Source: Oleiharenicola sp. (lineage in GTDB: Bacteria; Verrucomicrobiota; Verrucomicrobiia; Opitutales; Opitutaceae). From it: 64,000 nucleotides of DNA. The translations under genes and the position numbers were made by a program. Every line of letters starts with the position of its first letter. Within the stretch, counting starts at the first letter, position 1. The stretch is from contig JANYDW010000010.1 of the NCBI GenBank assembly GCA_025363455.1, positions 1 to 64,000 on the forward strand, given 5' to 3'. A model generated the notes under the pieces. The model saw only the letters and a list, made by a program, of their open reading frames with translations, had not been told where the DNA came from and did not search any database. Below, one piece after another: positions 10,398-18,363 of the stretch.

Positions 10398-11459
10398 ATG
10401 TCTTTGGTTGATCTGTGGGAGCGAGCTTGCTCGCGATGGGGGACTGTCGCGAGCAAGCTCGCTCCCGCATTGATGCTGGGTTGCGCATTGGCCACCTCCA
10501 CCTTCGCCCAACGCATCGACATCAGCTGGCCGACGCCTAACCCGGCCTGGGCCCAGGGCAAAAGCTACGAGCACTGGGTGCAGCCGACGGTGTCGGGCGA
10601 ATACACCTCGGGCCTCTTCGGGTCGGTGCGCAGCAACGGCTCGCAGTTTCACGAGGGACTGGACATCAAGCCGGTGTCGCGCGACTCCCGCGGCGAGCCG
10701 CGCGACGAGATCACAGCGGCGATGGACGGCATCGTCCGCAACATCAGCAGCCATCCCGGGGAAAGCAATTACGGCCGCTATATTGTGCTCGAGCATCCGG
10801 GCGTTTCCCCGGCGGTTTACACTCTTTACGCCCACCTCGCACGGATCGAGCCCGGCCTTCGGGAGGGAATGACGGTGCAGCGCGGCCAGGCCCTCGGATT
10901 GATGGGCCATAGTTCCAACGGCAACATCCCGGTCGATCGCGCGCATATGCACTTTGAGATCGGGCTGAGGCTGACGGGTAACTTTGGCTCCTGGTACGCG
11001 GGGAAGAAATTCGGCAGCCCCAACATGCAGGGCCCGTACAACGGCATGAACCTGATGGGTCTTGACCCGCGGGATTTTCTGGAAAAATGGCGCGCGCATC
11101 GGGTCGACAACTTCGCGCAATACTTCAGCGGGTTGCACGAGGCCGTGCGCCTGCGAGTGGCGACGAGCCGCGTGCCGGATTTCATCGCACGCTATCCCGC
11201 GCTGCTGCGTCAGCCCATCAATGGACTCGTGGCCGGATGGGAAGTGCAATGCGATGTCACCGGCCTGCCGTTTGCGTGGACGCCACTCAGCTCGATGCAG
11301 GTCGTCGGAATGAGTGCCGGCTCAGTCGAGATCCTAACGGTGGACAATGTCGCGCTCCGGTCATTCCGCGGGAAGTCGCTCATCCGCACCCGTGGCGGCC
11401 GCCCATCACCAGGTCCCGACCTCACGACGATGCTGCAGCTGGTGTTTGGGCTGAGGTGA
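10398..11459 (+). CDS. Secreted M23 (LytM/DUF-type) peptidase
   Basis: M23 peptidases cut peptidoglycan cross-bridges with a zinc ion. The zinc motif HEGLD (H85, D89) and the AHMHFE motif (about H182, H184) are both present, as is the conserved YTLYAHL segment, so the enzyme looks active. A hydrophobic stretch APALMLGCALATSTFA precedes the mature protein. The start is uncertain: ATG at 10398 gives a 38-residue leader in which residues 6-24 are encoded by a REPIN (10414-10469); ATG at 10473 would give a very short leader. About 150 C-terminal residues have no recognised domain. Confidence 0.78.
   Translation: MSLVDLWERACSRWGTVASKLAPALMLGCALATSTFAQRIDISWPTPNPAWAQGKSYEHWVQPTVSGEYTSGLFGSVRSNGSQFHEGLDIKPVSRDSRGEPRDEITAAMDGIVRNISSHPGESNYGRYIVLEHPGVSPAVYTLYAHLARIEPGLREGMTVQRGQALGLMGHSSNGNIPVDRAHMHFEIGLRLTGNFGSWYAGKKFGSPNMQGPYNGMNLMGLDPRDFLEKWRAHRVDNFAQYFSGLHEAVRLRVATSRVPDFIARYPALLRQPINGLVAGWEVQCDVTGLPFAWTPLSSMQVVGMSAGSVEILTVDNVALRSFRGKSLIRTRGGRPSPGPDLTTMLQLVFGLR
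10414..10469. repeat. REPIN-type paired hairpin inside the M23 signal-peptide region
   Basis: TGTGGGAGCGAGCTTGCTCGCGA (as 5' head plus stem GCGAGC/GCTCGC) is followed 10 bp later by its inverse. The stem matches the widely seen REP form in other bacteria. It lies between the candidate start codon and the hydrophobic core of the M23 signal peptide. Confidence 0.8.
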
Positions 11460-11475
11460 GTTGTGTTTGCGAAAG

Positions 11476-11550
11476 CTGTAGGAGGGGCTTTGCGCTCCGA
11501 CAGGATGAGATTCCCGGCAAGATGATCGGGGCGTAAAGCCCCTCCTACAG
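11476..11550. repeat. REPIN-type paired hairpin, GTAGGAGGGGC family
   Basis: Left arm: CTGTAGGA, stem GGGGC/GCTCC, loop TTTGC. The right arm, read in reverse: CTGTAGGA, stem GGGGC/GCCCC, loop TTTAC. The left stem carries a G-T pair. It lies between the M23 gene and the convergent DUF1801 gene. Confidence 0.75.
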
Positions 11551-11589
11551 CCCGGAAGCGCGTTCCAACGTCGGACCCCACATCCTACT

Positions 11590-11985
11590 TTACTTCGCTG
11601 CCAGCCGAGGGTCCCCGAGTGTCTTGTTCAGCGCAACCGCCTCCTTCACCAAACGACGGATCACCGCGGGGCCGATTACATCCCCTTCCTGAAGTTCGAG
11701 GGTGGCCATCTCATATCGTCCACTCGCTTTAAGGCGGGGCTCGATCTCCCGTAGTCGCTGTCCACGCCAGAACCCAAACAACACCCGCTTGCTCTCCGCT
11801 CGAATGAGAAATGCGGGACCATTTGAGGTATACACCAGGTGGCCCCATTTTATGGTTTCTTCCGTGACGGCAGCACCGGACGCGATCGCTCGCAGTTTCT
11901 TAACGCACGTCCCTTGCCACCCCCGAAGGGAAGCGACATACCCTTTCGGGTCGGACGCATTCGAAGCCATCATCGCAGCGCACAT
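11590..11985 (-). CDS. DUF1801-domain protein
   Basis: The 131-aa product (start at ATG 11985; ATGs 4 and 5 codons later are equally possible) has the DUF1801/YdhG pattern: SLRGWQGTCVKKLRAIA, ETIKWGHLVYTSNGPAFLI and KRVLFGFWRG. Family members are small cytosolic proteins of unknown biochemical activity. It follows a YdeI-like gene on the same strand after a 53-bp gap; DUF1801 and YdeI domains are often found together, which supports both calls. Confidence 0.7.
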   Translation of the reverse strand: MCAAMMASNASDPKGYVASLRGWQGTCVKKLRAIASGAAVTEETIKWGHLVYTSNGPAFLIRAESKRVLFGFWRGQRLREIEPRLKASGRYEMATLELQEGDVIGPAVIRRLVKEAVALNKTLGDPRLAAK

Positions 11986-12038
11986 GGTGGGTGGGTTTTT
12001 CCCCGACGAGAAAATGCAGTCAGGGGATCGTCGGCCCT

Positions 12039-12290
12039 TCAGCGGTGGGGGCATCCAGGCCAACAGCACGGTCGGCGCGAGCCTCCCCGCATCTTGTCGA
12101 TGCCCACCTCGATGCGCCGCTTCCTGGTGGCGTCCTGCTTGGCCGAGGTCACCCAGCAGAACCACTCGTTTCGAGCCAGCGGGGTGATCTCGGACCACAG
12201 GCTCTTGGCTGTGGCGTTAGACCCGATGGCTTTTCGGAAGTCTGCTGGCAGCTTATGCACCGTGCCGTCCGCGAGTTTTTGAGTTGTCAT
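12039..12290 (-). CDS. YdeI/OmpD-associated family small protein
   Basis: The 83-aa product contains LPADFRKAIGSNATAKSLW, ITPLARNEWFCWV, TRKRRIEVG and ends in RRPCCWPGCPHR. This is the complete C-terminal YdeI/OmpD-associated module, which occurs as a stand-alone small protein in many bacteria. The Cys/His-rich end (CCWPGCPH) looks able to bind metal. Its ATG overlaps the stop codon of the upstream small ORF by 4 bp (ATGA), which suggests translational coupling. Confidence 0.75.
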   Translation of the reverse strand: MTTQKLADGTVHKLPADFRKAIGSNATAKSLWSEITPLARNEWFCWVTSAKQDATRKRRIEVGIDKMRGGSRRPCCWPGCPHR

Positions 12291-12469
12291 GCTTGATGCG
12301 GGGTCGGGCCGCTCGCCAACAGGCTTTCGCGATGGGCGACAATCTGAGACAGAACCGCATCCCGTTCTTTCAGGATTTTGGCATAGGCTGCGACGTCAGC
12401 TCGGGCGAGCGAAACAAACCGCGACGACCCGGCAAGCAGTGCGAGTAACTGAGAGCGTAGAGCGTTCAT
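12287..12469 (-). CDS. Small hypothetical protein coupled to the YdeI-like gene
   Basis: A 60-residue frame with no family match I recognise. It has an amphipathic helical look (SQLLALLAG, then AAYAKILKERDAVLSQIVAHRESL). Its stop overlaps the start of the next gene in an ATGA, the arrangement typical of a real coupled pair. No strong ribosome-binding site was seen. It could be a spurious frame. Confidence 0.4.
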   Translation of the reverse strand: MNALRSQLLALLAGSSRFVSLARADVAAYAKILKERDAVLSQIVAHRESLLASGPTPHQA

Positions 12470-12529
12470 ATTTTGGCAACGTTGACGACGAGCAGCAATC
12501 AGTGTTGTCCGCGATAAAACGGATTGGGT

Positions 12530-14053
12530 TCACCCTAGCTGGATCAGGTCGCTTGTCGCGGGGACGTCTTTGATGATCTGGGACGGCTGCGGGCCGACGC
12601 CGAGATAGCGGAGATTGGGGAGGACGCGCGGGAGCTGGCCGGGGTAGGCGACCTCGACGAGGCTGCGGACCATGGCAGCGGTGTAGCGCTGGGCGTTCAC
12701 GGGCAAATCGGCGAATTTGCGGACGGCCGAGATGTCCTCGGGCCAGCCGGGGTGCTTGGAGTAAACGGGCCGGAGCGTCTTGCGCAGGGCCTCGTTACGA
12801 GGGACGTGCGTGTAGCGTTTGCCGGCGGCATCTTCGTAGGCGGTGCAGATGAGTAGCTCGGTCGCGCCGCTGAGGGCGTCGATTTTGTTGATCATCAAAT
12901 CCTGGTAGCCGCCGTACCGGAGAACGTCGCCCTTTTCGACGGCGTCATACCAGCCGACCATGCGTTGGCGGCCGGTGGTGGCACCGAATTCCATCTCCTT
13001 GAGCTTGATGGTGAGCGGAGCGGCATCGTCCATCTGCGTGAGGAACGTGTGCGTGCCGACCTTGGTGTCGTAGGCCTTGGCCACGCCGAAGGTATGAATG
13101 GGCTGCACGGGGATGCCGGCACTTTCGAAGAACTCGGGCGTGAAGGTGTGCGAGGCGGTGACGTTGGGCGAGTAGCCGTGGCGTTTGTCGAGCCAGTAGG
13201 CCTGGCCGAACTCGCCGATGACAGTGTGGCCGGCGGCGAGCTCGCGAAGGATGAGCTCGCGCACCTCGCCGATGTTCTTCGCCAGCTGGGTGCCGGCGGT
13301 CCAGTAGACCTCGGTCAGGGCGGGGATGTTGAGGGTGAACGGGGTGGGCCCAAGGAACTGGTGGAAGTCCAGCTCGTCCTTCTCGATCACGCCGAGGGCG
13401 ACCCCCTCTTCGTTGGCCCGGAGCTCGGCTTGGGTGAGCTTGGCGAAAAAGCCTTTCCAGGTCTCCTCGTTGACGCGGCAGACGTGCTGGATGGTGCGGC
13501 AGGCGCGGTCGGCGCGTTGGGCAAGCTTCCGGGCGAAATAATTGGGGCCACCGAGGAAATCGGCATAGGTGATCTGCCATTGGCCTGTCTCGTCGCCGTA
13601 GGCGGGCGTGATACCCCGGCCGGTGGATCCGCGGGGCTCCTCGCGCAGTACGCTGCTGCGGTAGTCCTCCCACGCGAGGTCGAGCAGGCGGTGGGTGAGG
13701 TCGGACACCATCGTGCGTTCGTCGATGAGCAGACGGGAGAAAATGGCGTGGCCCTTCTTCTCGAGCGGCAGGCCCTCCCACCAGAACTTGCGCGGGTCGG
13801 CCACGACGCCGCTGCCGACGCAGAGGTGCGCGGCATCGCGGACGACGACGCCGGCGGGCAGGAGGTTGAGCTTCACGCCGCCGGCGGTGTGGCCGGAGTT
13901 GGCGCCGCCGTTGACCTTGAGGACGACGGAGACGGCGGCCGGGGTGCCGCGGAGTTCGTCGGCCACCTCGGGGATGAGACGACCCTTGCCCTCGTCACCA
14001 AGGGAGATGCCGACATCGGCGATGAGCTGGCTGCGGAAGGGGAGAAGGGGCAT
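12530..14053 (-). CDS. purA: Adenylosuccinate synthetase, long divergent form
   Basis: PurA joins aspartate to IMP using GTP, the first step from IMP to AMP. The product shows GDEGKGR (19-25), the GTP/IMP loop, and [12 protein letters not shown] (about 52-63) with the catalytic His. At 507 aa it is longer than the common ~430-aa enzymes, and GDEGKGR replaces the usual GDEGKGK, so it belongs to a divergent branch. The ATG at 14053 is chosen because the ~32 upstream in-frame codons are translated repeat. A heptamer array lies directly before the start codon, with no clear ribosome-binding site. Confidence 0.88.
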   Translation of the reverse strand: MPLLPFRSQLIADVGISLGDEGKGRLIPEVADELRGTPAAVSVVLKVNGGANSGHTAGGVKLNLLPAGVVVRDAAHLCVGSGVVADPRKFWWEGLPLEKKGHAIFSRLLIDERTMVSDLTHRLLDLAWEDYRSSVLREEPRGSTGRGITPAYGDETGQWQITYADFLGGPNYFARKLAQRADRACRTIQHVCRVNEETWKGFFAKLTQAELRANEEGVALGVIEKDELDFHQFLGPTPFTLNIPALTEVYWTAGTQLAKNIGEVRELILRELAAGHTVIGEFGQAYWLDKRHGYSPNVTASHTFTPEFFESAGIPVQPIHTFGVAKAYDTKVGTHTFLTQMDDAAPLTIKLKEMEFGATTGRQRMVGWYDAVEKGDVLRYGGYQDLMINKIDALSGATELLICTAYEDAAGKRYTHVPRNEALRKTLRPVYSKHPGWPEDISAVRKFADLPVNAQRYTAAMVRSLVEVAYPGQLPRVLPNLRYLGVGPQPSQIIKDVPATSDLIQLG

Positions 14054-14057
14054 GGAA

Positions 14058-14092
14058 GCTGAGGGTTGAGAGCTGAGGGCTGAGAGCTGAGA
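14058..14092. repeat. Array of five degenerate heptamers before purA
   Basis: Five units in strict 7-bp register: GCTGAGG, GTTGAGA, GCTGAGG, GCTGAGA, GCTGAGA. It occupies the 5' leader of purA, ending 4 bp before the start codon on the minus strand. No inverse arm is seen. A related array (CTCAAC/CTCAGC words) precedes the peroxiredoxin gene at 31991. Confidence 0.75.
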
Positions 14093-14126
14093 GCGGCAAC
14101 GCCAAATTGAGTCACATGGGGTATGT

Positions 14127-14176
14127 TGGAGGGTTGGGCTCCCGCCCAACCGGTCGGGCGGGAGCCCGACCCTCCA
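14127..14176. repeat. REPIN-type paired hairpin with swapped stem, GGAGGGTYGGG family
   Basis: The left arm is GGAGG-GTTGGG-CTCCCG-CCCAAC. The right arm, read in reverse, is GGAGG-GTCGGG-CTCCCG-CCCGAC. The T-A pair of one stem is a C-G pair in the other, with all else equal. It lies between the divergent purA and inositol-monophosphatase-like genes. Confidence 0.8.
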
Positions 14177-14242
14177 GCGATGCGGCGACGGTGGCGCTAT
14201 TCGCTCGTCGCCGGTCGAGAACGTCCGCTAGTTTTCCCGGCC

Positions 14243-15247
14243 ATGACCCTTCGCGAGCTTGAGCGCTGCCGTCGTCTTCTCTGCAAGCTGCAGGATCACG
14301 TGCGCGACACACTGCTGGCATCCCGCGCGAAGCAGGCGCGGAACTTTGCCAAGGTCGCGGCGATCACCGCGGCCGACACCATCTACCACATCGATCGGCT
14401 GAGCGAACACGCCATCCTGGATTGGTTCGCCGGGCACTGGCCGCGCTCGTGGCCCGTGGAGATCGTGATGGAAGGACTCGAGGGCGCGGCGCTGACTATT
14501 CCTGCGGGCACGCCGGTGAGCGACACGATGTTTAAATGCATCCTCGATCCCATCGACGGGACCCGGAACATCATGCACGACAAGCGCAGCGCGTGGATCC
14601 TCACGGCGCTCGCGCCTCAGCGCGGGCCGAAGACGAATTTACGGGACATCGTCGTCGCGGCGATGACCGAGATTCCCACGACCAAGCAATGGCGGGCCGA
14701 CCAGCTCAGCGCCGTCCGGGGCCAAGGCGTGCGGGTAGAGGCGGTGGATGTGTTCTCGGGTCGGCGCACGGCGCTCAAGGTTGCTCCCAGCCGGGCACGG
14801 GACTGCCGGGGTGGGTTCGCTGCGATCAGCCGGTTTTTCCCAGAGGGCAAGGCGCTGCTGGCGCAGATCGAGGAAGAATTGTGGACCGAGCTTTACGGAC
14901 TGGGGAATCAGGCCGGACCGCTGGTATTTGACGACCAGTATATCTGCACCGGCGGACAGATCTATGAGTTGATGATGGGACACGACCGGTTCCTCGCCGA
15001 TTTGCGCCCGCAGGTGTTCAAGAAGCTCCGTTTCAAGTCTGCGCTGGTCTGTCATCCCTACGACATCTGCGCCGCGCTCATCGCTGAGGAGGCCGGCTGT
15101 GTGATCGAGGCGCCGCTGGGCGGGCCGCTGACCCAGGCACTCGACACAACCTCGGCGGTGGCGTGGGCGGGTTACGCCAATCCGGTGCTCGCGCGGCACA
15201 TCAGGCCGGTGTTGCGGCGTTTGATTCGGCGAATGCTAGGAGAATAA
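14243..15247 (+). CDS. Inositol monophosphatase-family protein
   Basis: Members are Mg-dependent phosphatases acting on small phosphate esters. The 334-aa product has the metal motif DPIDGTRN (D102, D105), which begins the family signature, preceded by a candidate Glu in VIMEGLEG (as IVMEGLEG, about 76) that may replace the usual EE of GEE. The C-terminal 'WD..A' element is replaced by HPYDICAALIAEEAG, which keeps the Asp. The ATG at 14243 is chosen because the upstream extension is translated repeat. The substrate cannot be told; inositol, fructose-1,6-bisphosphate or 3'-phosphoadenosine relatives are possible. Confidence 0.78.
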   Translation: MTLRELERCRRLLCKLQDHVRDTLLASRAKQARNFAKVAAITAADTIYHIDRLSEHAILDWFAGHWPRSWPVEIVMEGLEGAALTIPAGTPVSDTMFKCILDPIDGTRNIMHDKRSAWILTALAPQRGPKTNLRDIVVAAMTEIPTTKQWRADQLSAVRGQGVRVEAVDVFSGRRTALKVAPSRARDCRGGFAAISRFFPEGKALLAQIEEELWTELYGLGNQAGPLVFDDQYICTGGQIYELMMGHDRFLADLRPQVFKKLRFKSALVCHPYDICAALIAEEAGCVIEAPLGGPLTQALDTTSAVAWAGYANPVLARHIRPVLRRLIRRMLGE

Positions 15248-15271
15248 ACCGGATGCTGGGTTATCCGTGAG

Positions 15272-15339
15272 ATTACAGGCGATTCAAAATTTCTGCCACC
15301 AGACAGAGTGCTCCATCGCTTGTAAACAAGCTCCTACAA
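15272..15339. repeat. REPIN-type element, GTAGGAGCTTG family, left arm truncated
   Basis: The right arm, read in reverse, is TGTAGGAG-CTTG-TTTA-CAAG-CGATGG. The left arm starts part-way (TTACAGGCGATTC), corresponding to the second half of a CCTG/CAGG-stem hairpin as in the complete copy at 49592. Part of the left hairpin has been lost. Confidence 0.6.
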
Positions 15340-15361
15340 CCGGCACAACAGCGGAAGAGGT

Positions 15362-16888
15362 TCAGCGGCGCGCGAAGCGTAGAATCCGGACAAAGCCGAG
15401 CGCAGCCAGCAGCGCGCAGAACCACAGGCTGGGAGCGCCGCCACCACCGCCACCACCGCTGCTCGACGCAGGAGTGGGAGTCGGGGTCGCCGTGGGCGTG
15501 GGAGCATTGACGGTCAGCGTGGCATTGTCGCTGGTGACCGACCCGGCGGGGTTGGTCACGACAACACTATAGGTTCCCGCCTTAGCACTGGTGGCGTTGG
15601 CGATGCTGAAGGAGGCGCTGGTGGCCCCGGCAATGGAAGTGCCATTGAAGAGCCACTGGTAGGTCGGGGTGCCGGCACTGGTGGCCACGACAGAGAATAA
15701 GGCGCTGCCGCCAGAAGTGGTGGTCCCGCTGGCCGGCTGCGTCGTGATGATCGGGATGCTGTCGCCGGTCGACGTGAAATTCAGGTTGAGGGTGACGCCG
15801 GCGGAGTCGGCGCCAGCGGTGTCCGCCGGTTCTTGGACGATGTTGTTGAAGCCATCCACGGCAATCCGGTACGCGGTGCCAGCTGTTACGGCAAAGGTCA
15901 CCGTGCTGGCTTGGATGGTTCCGGCGCTGACATCGTCGTTGTTGGCGATGCGGGTCAGGTTGCCGAGGGCGTTGCCGGTGTAGACGCCGAGGATCGTGTC
16001 GCAATAGCTGCCACGGGTATCGATGGTGACGTTGCCGGCGGAAGGCGAGGTCCAGCGCCACCAGACGGAGCGGCCGCCGGGGTTGTCGGCCTGGCTCGGC
16101 CCGCTGTTGACGGCGTGGCTGGGTTCGCCGGGTTCCTTGGTGGCATTGGTGTTAAAACCATTCACCGTGGTGGTGCCGGTGGAATTGAGGGTGATGACAA
16201 TGGCATTGGCGAACGCGTCGTTGGCCGGCACCCCGGGCGGGCCATAGAGGGATTGAATTCCCGCGATGTCGTCGGCGGTCACCGTATCCAGATTGCTGAT
16301 CGCGTGGTTCATGATGGCGGTGACGGTCTGATTGCGTTCATCGGGGTGGCCGAGCCCGAGAAAATGGCCGATTTCGTGGATGACGACCCGCTGCAAGTCA
16401 ATGTCACCGCCGTGACCACTCAGGGGACCGCGAAACGAATCCCAGGAAAAGTCCCGGTTGTTGATAAAAATGTCGGCCTCAAGGCGTTCGTTGCCGGCGA
16501 TACTGCCACCGCCGGTTACAGCCAGCACACCCGAGCCGAAATCCCGGCCGTAGGCGTTGCTGGCAAAAGCCATTTCGCTGACGCCATTAAGATCCGTGGG
16601 CGTGCCAGTGGCAAATGAGGTCTGGATCTGGGCCGAGCCCATAACCTTGTTCCAAACTTGGGCCGCCGCGCGCGCACTGGTGTTATAGTTGGATCCATCA
16701 CTCAGGGTGGTGGAGTCCCCAAGCATGATCTTCAGGTTAATTGCGCCGGGTGCATTCTGGGCGGCCGGCCACTTGATGGGGAGACCGGTGCGGGAGTTCA
16801 GGATAAAGGTAAAGGCATCGCCGGTGGCCGCGATCCACGAAGCCAACACCGCGACACCCGCCCAGCGTAGCTGGTTAGTTGAGATCAT
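15362..16888 (-). CDS. Matrixin-type metalloprotease A with Ig domain and GlyGly-CTERM-like tail
   Basis: Secreted zinc protease of 508 aa. Signal peptide about 1-25. Catalytic domain with HEIGHFLGLGH (about 169-179), the HExxHxxGxxH zinc motif of matrixins (M10). A PPC-like beta domain follows (about 205-370), then an Ig-like domain (about 379-461, QWLFNGTSIAGATS), a TP-rich linker, a seven-Gly run with APS, a membrane segment LWFCALLAALGFV and RILRFARR. This tail is the GlyGly-CTERM plan, the substrate signal of rhombosortases; one lies 0.7 kb upstream. The ATG at 16888 overlaps the upstream gene by 14 bp. The partner copy is at 18326. Confidence 0.85.
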   Translation of the reverse strand: MISTNQLRWAGVAVLASWIAATGDAFTFILNSRTGLPIKWPAAQNAPGAINLKIMLGDSTTLSDGSNYNTSARAAAQVWNKVMGSAQIQTSFATGTPTDLNGVSEMAFASNAYGRDFGSGVLAVTGGGSIAGNERLEADIFINNRDFSWDSFRGPLSGHGGDIDLQRVVIHEIGHFLGLGHPDERNQTVTAIMNHAISNLDTVTADDIAGIQSLYGPPGVPANDAFANAIVITLNSTGTTTVNGFNTNATKEPGEPSHAVNSGPSQADNPGGRSVWWRWTSPSAGNVTIDTRGSYCDTILGVYTGNALGNLTRIANNDDVSAGTIQASTVTFAVTAGTAYRIAVDGFNNIVQEPADTAGADSAGVTLNLNFTSTGDSIPIITTQPASGTTTSGGSALFSVVATSAGTPTYQWLFNGTSIAGATSASFSIANATSAKAGTYSVVVTNPAGSVTSDNATLTVNAPTPTATPTPTPASSSGGGGGGGAPSLWFCALLAALGFVRILRFARR

Positions 16889-17495
16889 CGCGATTGAGGA
16901 ACTTGGGGGATTTGCGAATGCGGGCGGCAAATTCGTCGGGGCTCAAAGGCTGGGACTTGGGGTCGCGGGCCACCGGGCTGGCGGGGTTCGCCGCGGGATG
17001 GCCGATGTCTTTCTCGCTGTAGAGTGGCTGGCCATTGCTGCGAGTCACCTGTTCGTGGCCAGTGAGTTTGTCATGACGCAGTGGGTAGTGGCCGTGGCTC
17101 ATGCCAACCAAGGGGATGATTTGGCGACCGTTCCCCTTCACAAAAAGAATGCTCTCCTGTCCAACGGTGAAACGAGGGGCTCCGTCGATGGTGAGTTCCT
17201 TGTCCCCAATTCGTCCCCCGACCAGGTCAAGGACGAGCGGCGAGGGCGGGGTACCCTTGATGACCTGCTTAACTTCAAGTTCAACGAGGGTGGCGATATA
17301 GGGATGCCCGGGCCGGTCGGGATTGTCGCGCCACTCGGAAGTGACCGACTTGACGACAGCTCGCACAATGCAATCAGACTCGCCGACCATGCGGTCGAAA
17401 TCGGGAGCGATAATCGTGGTGGCGCGGGACATGGACGCCAACGCGAGCAGCGCTAACATCAGGGCCAGCCATCGTGAGGATGAATAAGATTTCAT
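16875..17495 (-). CDS. Secreted protein A paired with the metalloprotease
   Basis: A 206-aa protein with a signal peptide (KSYSSSRWLALMLALLALASMSRA) and a mature part that begins TTIIAPDFDRMVGESD. It contains VELEVKQVIKGTPP, a GGRIG turn, and FTVGQESILFVKGNG, the general pattern of a beta-rich secreted protein often found next to matrixin-type proteases in this group; that association is from memory. It is about 91% identical by eye to protein B at 19827. Its end overlaps the protease start by 14 bp. It may help fold, inhibit or position the protease; no enzyme motif is seen. Confidence 0.75.
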   Translation of the reverse strand: MKSYSSSRWLALMLALLALASMSRATTIIAPDFDRMVGESDCIVRAVVKSVTSEWRDNPDRPGHPYIATLVELEVKQVIKGTPPSPLVLDLVGGRIGDKELTIDGAPRFTVGQESILFVKGNGRQIIPLVGMSHGHYPLRHDKLTGHEQVTRSNGQPLYSEKDIGHPAANPASPVARDPKSQPLSPDEFAARIRKSPKFLNRDDLN

Positions 17496-17567
17496 TCCGG
17501 GGAAATGCCAAGACAACTGGCCCGTTGTCGTGGACAGAAAAGTCCTATCCGACCCGGTCTCGCAATC

Positions 17568-18215
17568 TTAAATTTCCGTCCCGGGTGGTTGGCGCCGGAT
17601 GGATTTGAGCCGCGCCGCCCCGAGCGCCAGCAGCACGTAGCCGGCGGCGGCGAGGTGGGCGCCGGTGGCCACGCTGACGCCGGGATCGTCGAAGCGAATG
17701 GCGCCGCCGCCCGAGCCGCCGCGGTAGTATTCGTAGACGAGTTCGCCGATGTAGATGGCGATCACGGCCGGCCAGAACCAGTCGGTCCAGTCGCGGCGCC
17801 AGCCCTGGGCGGCGATATAAAGCAGCACGCCGAGATTGAAGGCGCTGAGGCCGCCGTAGCGGGCCAGGCCGGGTTCGAGCCAGAACATGCAGCCCGAGAT
17901 GAACGCGGGCATCAGCACCAGCCCGAGGCGCATGAACCAACGATGCTGGTTCTCGGCGATCCAGCCGACGATTAGCAACAGACCGGCATCCACGAACAGG
18001 TGCGCCCACCCAAAGTGCACGAGGTGGCCGGTCCAGATGCGCCAGAGTTCGCCCTGGGCAATCGCGGCGCGATCGTAGAGCAAGGTGGTGCGCCAGTCCG
18101 GGAAAAACTGGATCACGAGCGAAGCCAGCGCGACGAGCAGCACCAGCGGCGGCGGTTGCCGTAGCAAGCGGGGGATATCCAGGGCGGGTGGGCTGGCTGG
18201 GCTTGGTTGACTCAT
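17568..18215 (-). CDS. rrtA: Rhombosortase (rhomboid-family intramembrane serine protease)
   Basis: Rhombosortases cut GlyGly-CTERM tails in the membrane. The 215-aa protein is almost all membrane segments. It has WTGHLVHFGWAHL (61-73), the conserved segment after helix 1, the nucleophile Ser in GGLSAF (S124; rhomboids usually have GxSG, here Ala follows), and the second catalytic residue His in TGAHLAAAG (H187). The size and motif order match rhombosortase rather than longer rhomboids. It is flanked on both sides by genes for proteins with Gly-run/TM/Arg tails, which are its predicted substrates. Confidence 0.85.
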   Translation of the reverse strand: MSQPSPASPPALDIPRLLRQPPPLVLLVALASLVIQFFPDWRTTLLYDRAAIAQGELWRIWTGHLVHFGWAHLFVDAGLLLIVGWIAENQHRWFMRLGLVLMPAFISGCMFWLEPGLARYGGLSAFNLGVLLYIAAQGWRRDWTDWFWPAVIAIYIGELVYEYYRGGSGGGAIRFDDPGVSVATGAHLAAAGYVLLALGAARLKSIRRQPPGTEI

Positions 18216-18216
18216 C

Positions 18217-18262
18217 CGGGAGCGGCTTTATGCCGCAACCCGGCGCGGGTTGTCACTCCCGC
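18217..18262. repeat. REPIN-like element, GGAGCGGC-TTTAT family, decayed
   Basis: GGGAGCGGC-TTTAT-GCCGC is a clean left arm. The right side (GGGTTGTCACTCCCG) retains only part of the inverse arm. It lies immediately upstream of the rhombosortase start. Confidence 0.5.
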
Positions 18263-18285
18263 AGTGGAGGTGAAAGGACGTTGTT

Positions 18286-18363
18286 GAGGTAGGGCGGAGC
18301 GGCCCGCTCCGCCGCGCGGGTAACATCACATTCCCGGCGCACCGGGCCGGTGCGCCCTACCAG
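18286..18363. repeat. REPIN-type paired hairpin overlapping the end of metalloprotease B
   Basis: The left arm is GTAGG-GCGG-AGCGGCCCGCT-CCGC. The right arm, read in reverse, is GTAGG-GCGC-ACCGGCCCGGT-GCGC. The two arms differ at paired positions in a compensatory way. The right arm encodes the last residues of metalloprotease B and its stop codon falls in the spacer. Confidence 0.75.
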
